Below are positions 62,910-64,000 of a DNA stretch of 64,000 nucleotides, piece by piece (position 1 is the stretch's first letter; the number at the start of each line of letters is the position of its first letter). The translations under genes and the position numbers were made by a program. The notes under the pieces are model-generated. The model did not search any database and had not been told where the DNA came from. It was given only the letters and a program-made list of their open reading frames with translations. The DNA is from an uncultured Allomuricauda sp. (GTDB taxonomy: Bacteria > Bacteroidota > Bacteroidia > Flavobacteriales > Flavobacteriaceae), in the NCBI RefSeq assembly GCF_947495325.1, contig NZ_CANLYK010000001.1, positions 558,001 through 622,000 of the forward strand. The letters are read 5' to 3'.

Positions 62910-63602
62910 TCAGTTACCTCTCTTTATCACATCAAAAAAATCATTTTTATATGTATTACTAATTGGAATGAGGTTTTTTTCAATTAGAATTCGATCTCTT
63001 TCAATATGCTCAATTTTATCCAATGAAACTATAAAAGAATTGTGCACCCTAATAAATTGTTTTTTAGGTAATAAATTGAGCATTTTTTTAAAATTCATTA
63101 ATGTCATAATCTTTTTATTTGATGTAACAATTTTCATATAATCCTTCATTCCTTCGATATAAAGAATTTCTTTTAAATCTACTTTTTCAATTCGATTTTC
63201 TGTTTTTATAAAAACATATTCATGGGAAGAATGATGACCATTCTCGTTCTGTTTTTCAACGACTTTGCTAGTTGCTTTTACAAACCGACTAAATGAATAT
63301 GGTTTTAAGAGATAATCTAAAATATTAAATTCATAACCATTGATTGCGTATTGTTCATACGCTGTAGTAATGATTACTTTTAGATGAGTATCCAAAGTAC
63401 TTAGTAAATCCAATCCACTAAATTTACCCATTTCAATATCAAGAAACATTAAATCTATTTTATTTTCAGAAAGATATTGAGGTACGTTTATTGGATTAAT
63501 GAATGATTTCTTTAATTCAAGAAATGGAATTTCTTTTATATACTCCTCAAGTTTTTCTCTTGCTATTGGTTCATCTTCAACGATAATGCATGAATATTTC
63601 AT
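62910..63602 (-). CDS. LytTR-family response regulator
   Basis: 230 aa. Receiver domain 1-120 with the acidic pair in VEDEPIA, phosphoacceptor Asp55 in LMFLDIEMG, Thr in VIITTAYEQYA and Lys in LLKPYSF. The C-terminal LytTR DNA-binding domain runs from about 130 (YVFIKTENRIEKVDLKEILYIEGMKDYMKIVT ... FIRVHNSFIVSLDKIEHIERDRI). It overlaps the end of the histidine kinase gene by 4 bases, so the pair forms a LytS/LytR-type two-component system. Confidence 0.93.
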   Translation of the reverse strand: MKYSCIIVEDEPIAREKLEEYIKEIPFLELKKSFINPINVPQYLSENKIDLMFLDIEMGKFSGLDLLSTLDTHLKVIITTAYEQYAINGYEFNILDYLLKPYSFSRFVKATSKVVEKQNENGHHSSHEYVFIKTENRIEKVDLKEILYIEGMKDYMKIVTSNKKIMTLMNFKKMLNLLPKKQFIRVHNSFIVSLDKIEHIERDRILIEKNLIPISNTYKNDFFDVIKRGN

Positions 63603-64000
63603 GTAAGGCTAATTTGTAGTGATACTGAAAAAGAATTCTTTAAATCTTCAACATTAATTTTGTAAAGATTTGGGTAAGAAAGATTCAATCTTTTATGAAC
63701 TAGAGATAATCCCACCCCATTGTGTGCCGGATTTTCTATTGATCTAGATTCATACTTACTGTTTTTAATAGTAAAATCAATTATAGTATCAGATCCTTTT
63801 AAATTTATTTCAATATAAGCATCCAACTCATTGAGATTGCAATGTTTAAAGGCATTCTCTATAAAAGGGAAAAGTAATGCTGGGGCAATTAAAACATCAG
63901 TATTAGTAACGGTTTTTTTAAACATTACTAACTCTGGATTGTTTAATCTAGCTAATTCCAAAGCTAAATAATTTTCTATCATATTGATATCCTTCTCTAC
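63599..64000 (-). CDS. LytS-type sensor histidine kinase (C-terminal part)
   Basis: The frame is open to the right edge, so only the last ~133 residues are present. Conserved parts: VEKDINMIENYLALELARL (the helix after the phosphorylated His of the His_kinase family), N-box LFPFIENAFKHCN, and G-box HNGVGLSLVHKRLNLSYP of the ATPase domain. The sensor domain lies outside the window. Partner of the LytTR regulator. Confidence 0.9.
   Translation of the reverse strand, partial: VEKDINMIENYLALELARLNNPELVMFKKTVTNTDVLIAPALLFPFIENAFKHCNLNELDAYIEINLKGSDTIIDFTIKNSKYESRSIENPAHNGVGLSLVHKRLNLSYPNLYKINVEDLKNSFSVSLQISLT

Overview
The window looks like a chromosomal segment of a marine Flavobacteriaceae bacterium (Bacteroidota; Maribacter, Zobellia or Muricauda-like). 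The evidence is the AT-rich composition, the short 287-residue RpoD without region 1.1, many lipoproteins with a Cys at the end of a short signal peptide, weak Shine-Dalgarno sites, several TTG/GTG starts, and matches to the Bacteroidota -7 box TAnnTTTG. No tRNA, rRNA, CRISPR array or intact insertion sequence was seen.

Region by region: (1) 0-7 kb holds a secreted M19 dipeptidase, a degenerate HPt-like protein with a small partner, two related micro-ORFs, RpoD, a superfamily 2 helicase and a glycosyltransferase. (2) 7-14.8 kb holds a serine hydrolase/sialate O-acetylesterase pair, an SDR/DUF2867 protein, a lipoprotein set (redoxin, MORN-repeat, YHYH) and a membrane-anchored XRE regulator. 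(3) 15-22.5 kb holds menB, a serine hydrolase, a pirin, a murein-directed trio (3D-domain, amidase, M14 carboxypeptidase) and a VWA lipoprotein. (4) 22.6-33 kb is one long co-directional run: a two-subunit molybdenum hydroxylase of the isoquinoline oxidoreductase type, then moaD, moaA, mobA, a moeB-rhodanese fusion, a TSUP transporter, moeA, xdhC and a mocA-like gene, ending in an exported amidohydrolase. Together they make and insert the cofactor for the oxidase at the head of the run, but moaC and moaE are absent from it. (5) 33-49 kb holds a GntR regulator divergent from a trehalase with a perfect palindrome between them, a DUF2652/SRPBCC fusion, a very large BNR-repeat protein, an exported methyltransferase, and various hydrolases, dehydrogenases and lipoproteins, ending in a universal stress protein.

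(6) 49.4-59.3 kb is the accessory part. Its gene blocks are separated by repeat-rich spacers: a 498-bp MITE-like element with 18-bp terminal inverted repeats, a GC-rich fold with two mutually exclusive pairings, and three copies of a hairpin repeat. Between the spacers lie a translationally coupled eukaryotic-type protein kinase and TPR protein, and a compact RiPP-like locus in which a small nitrile-hydratase-like leader peptide with two C-terminal cysteines overlaps a radical SAM/SPASM maturase. A membrane-anchored AraC-TPR regulator and a SnoaL-like lipoprotein follow. The RiPP-like locus is the best candidate for an undescribed system, and the kinase/TPR pair is second.

(7) 59.3-64 kb holds an outer-membrane-type protein coupled to an alpha/beta hydrolase, a cytochrome c-sugar dehydrogenase fusion behind a perfect 28-bp palindrome, and a LytTR response regulator with the 3' part of its histidine kinase running off the right edge.
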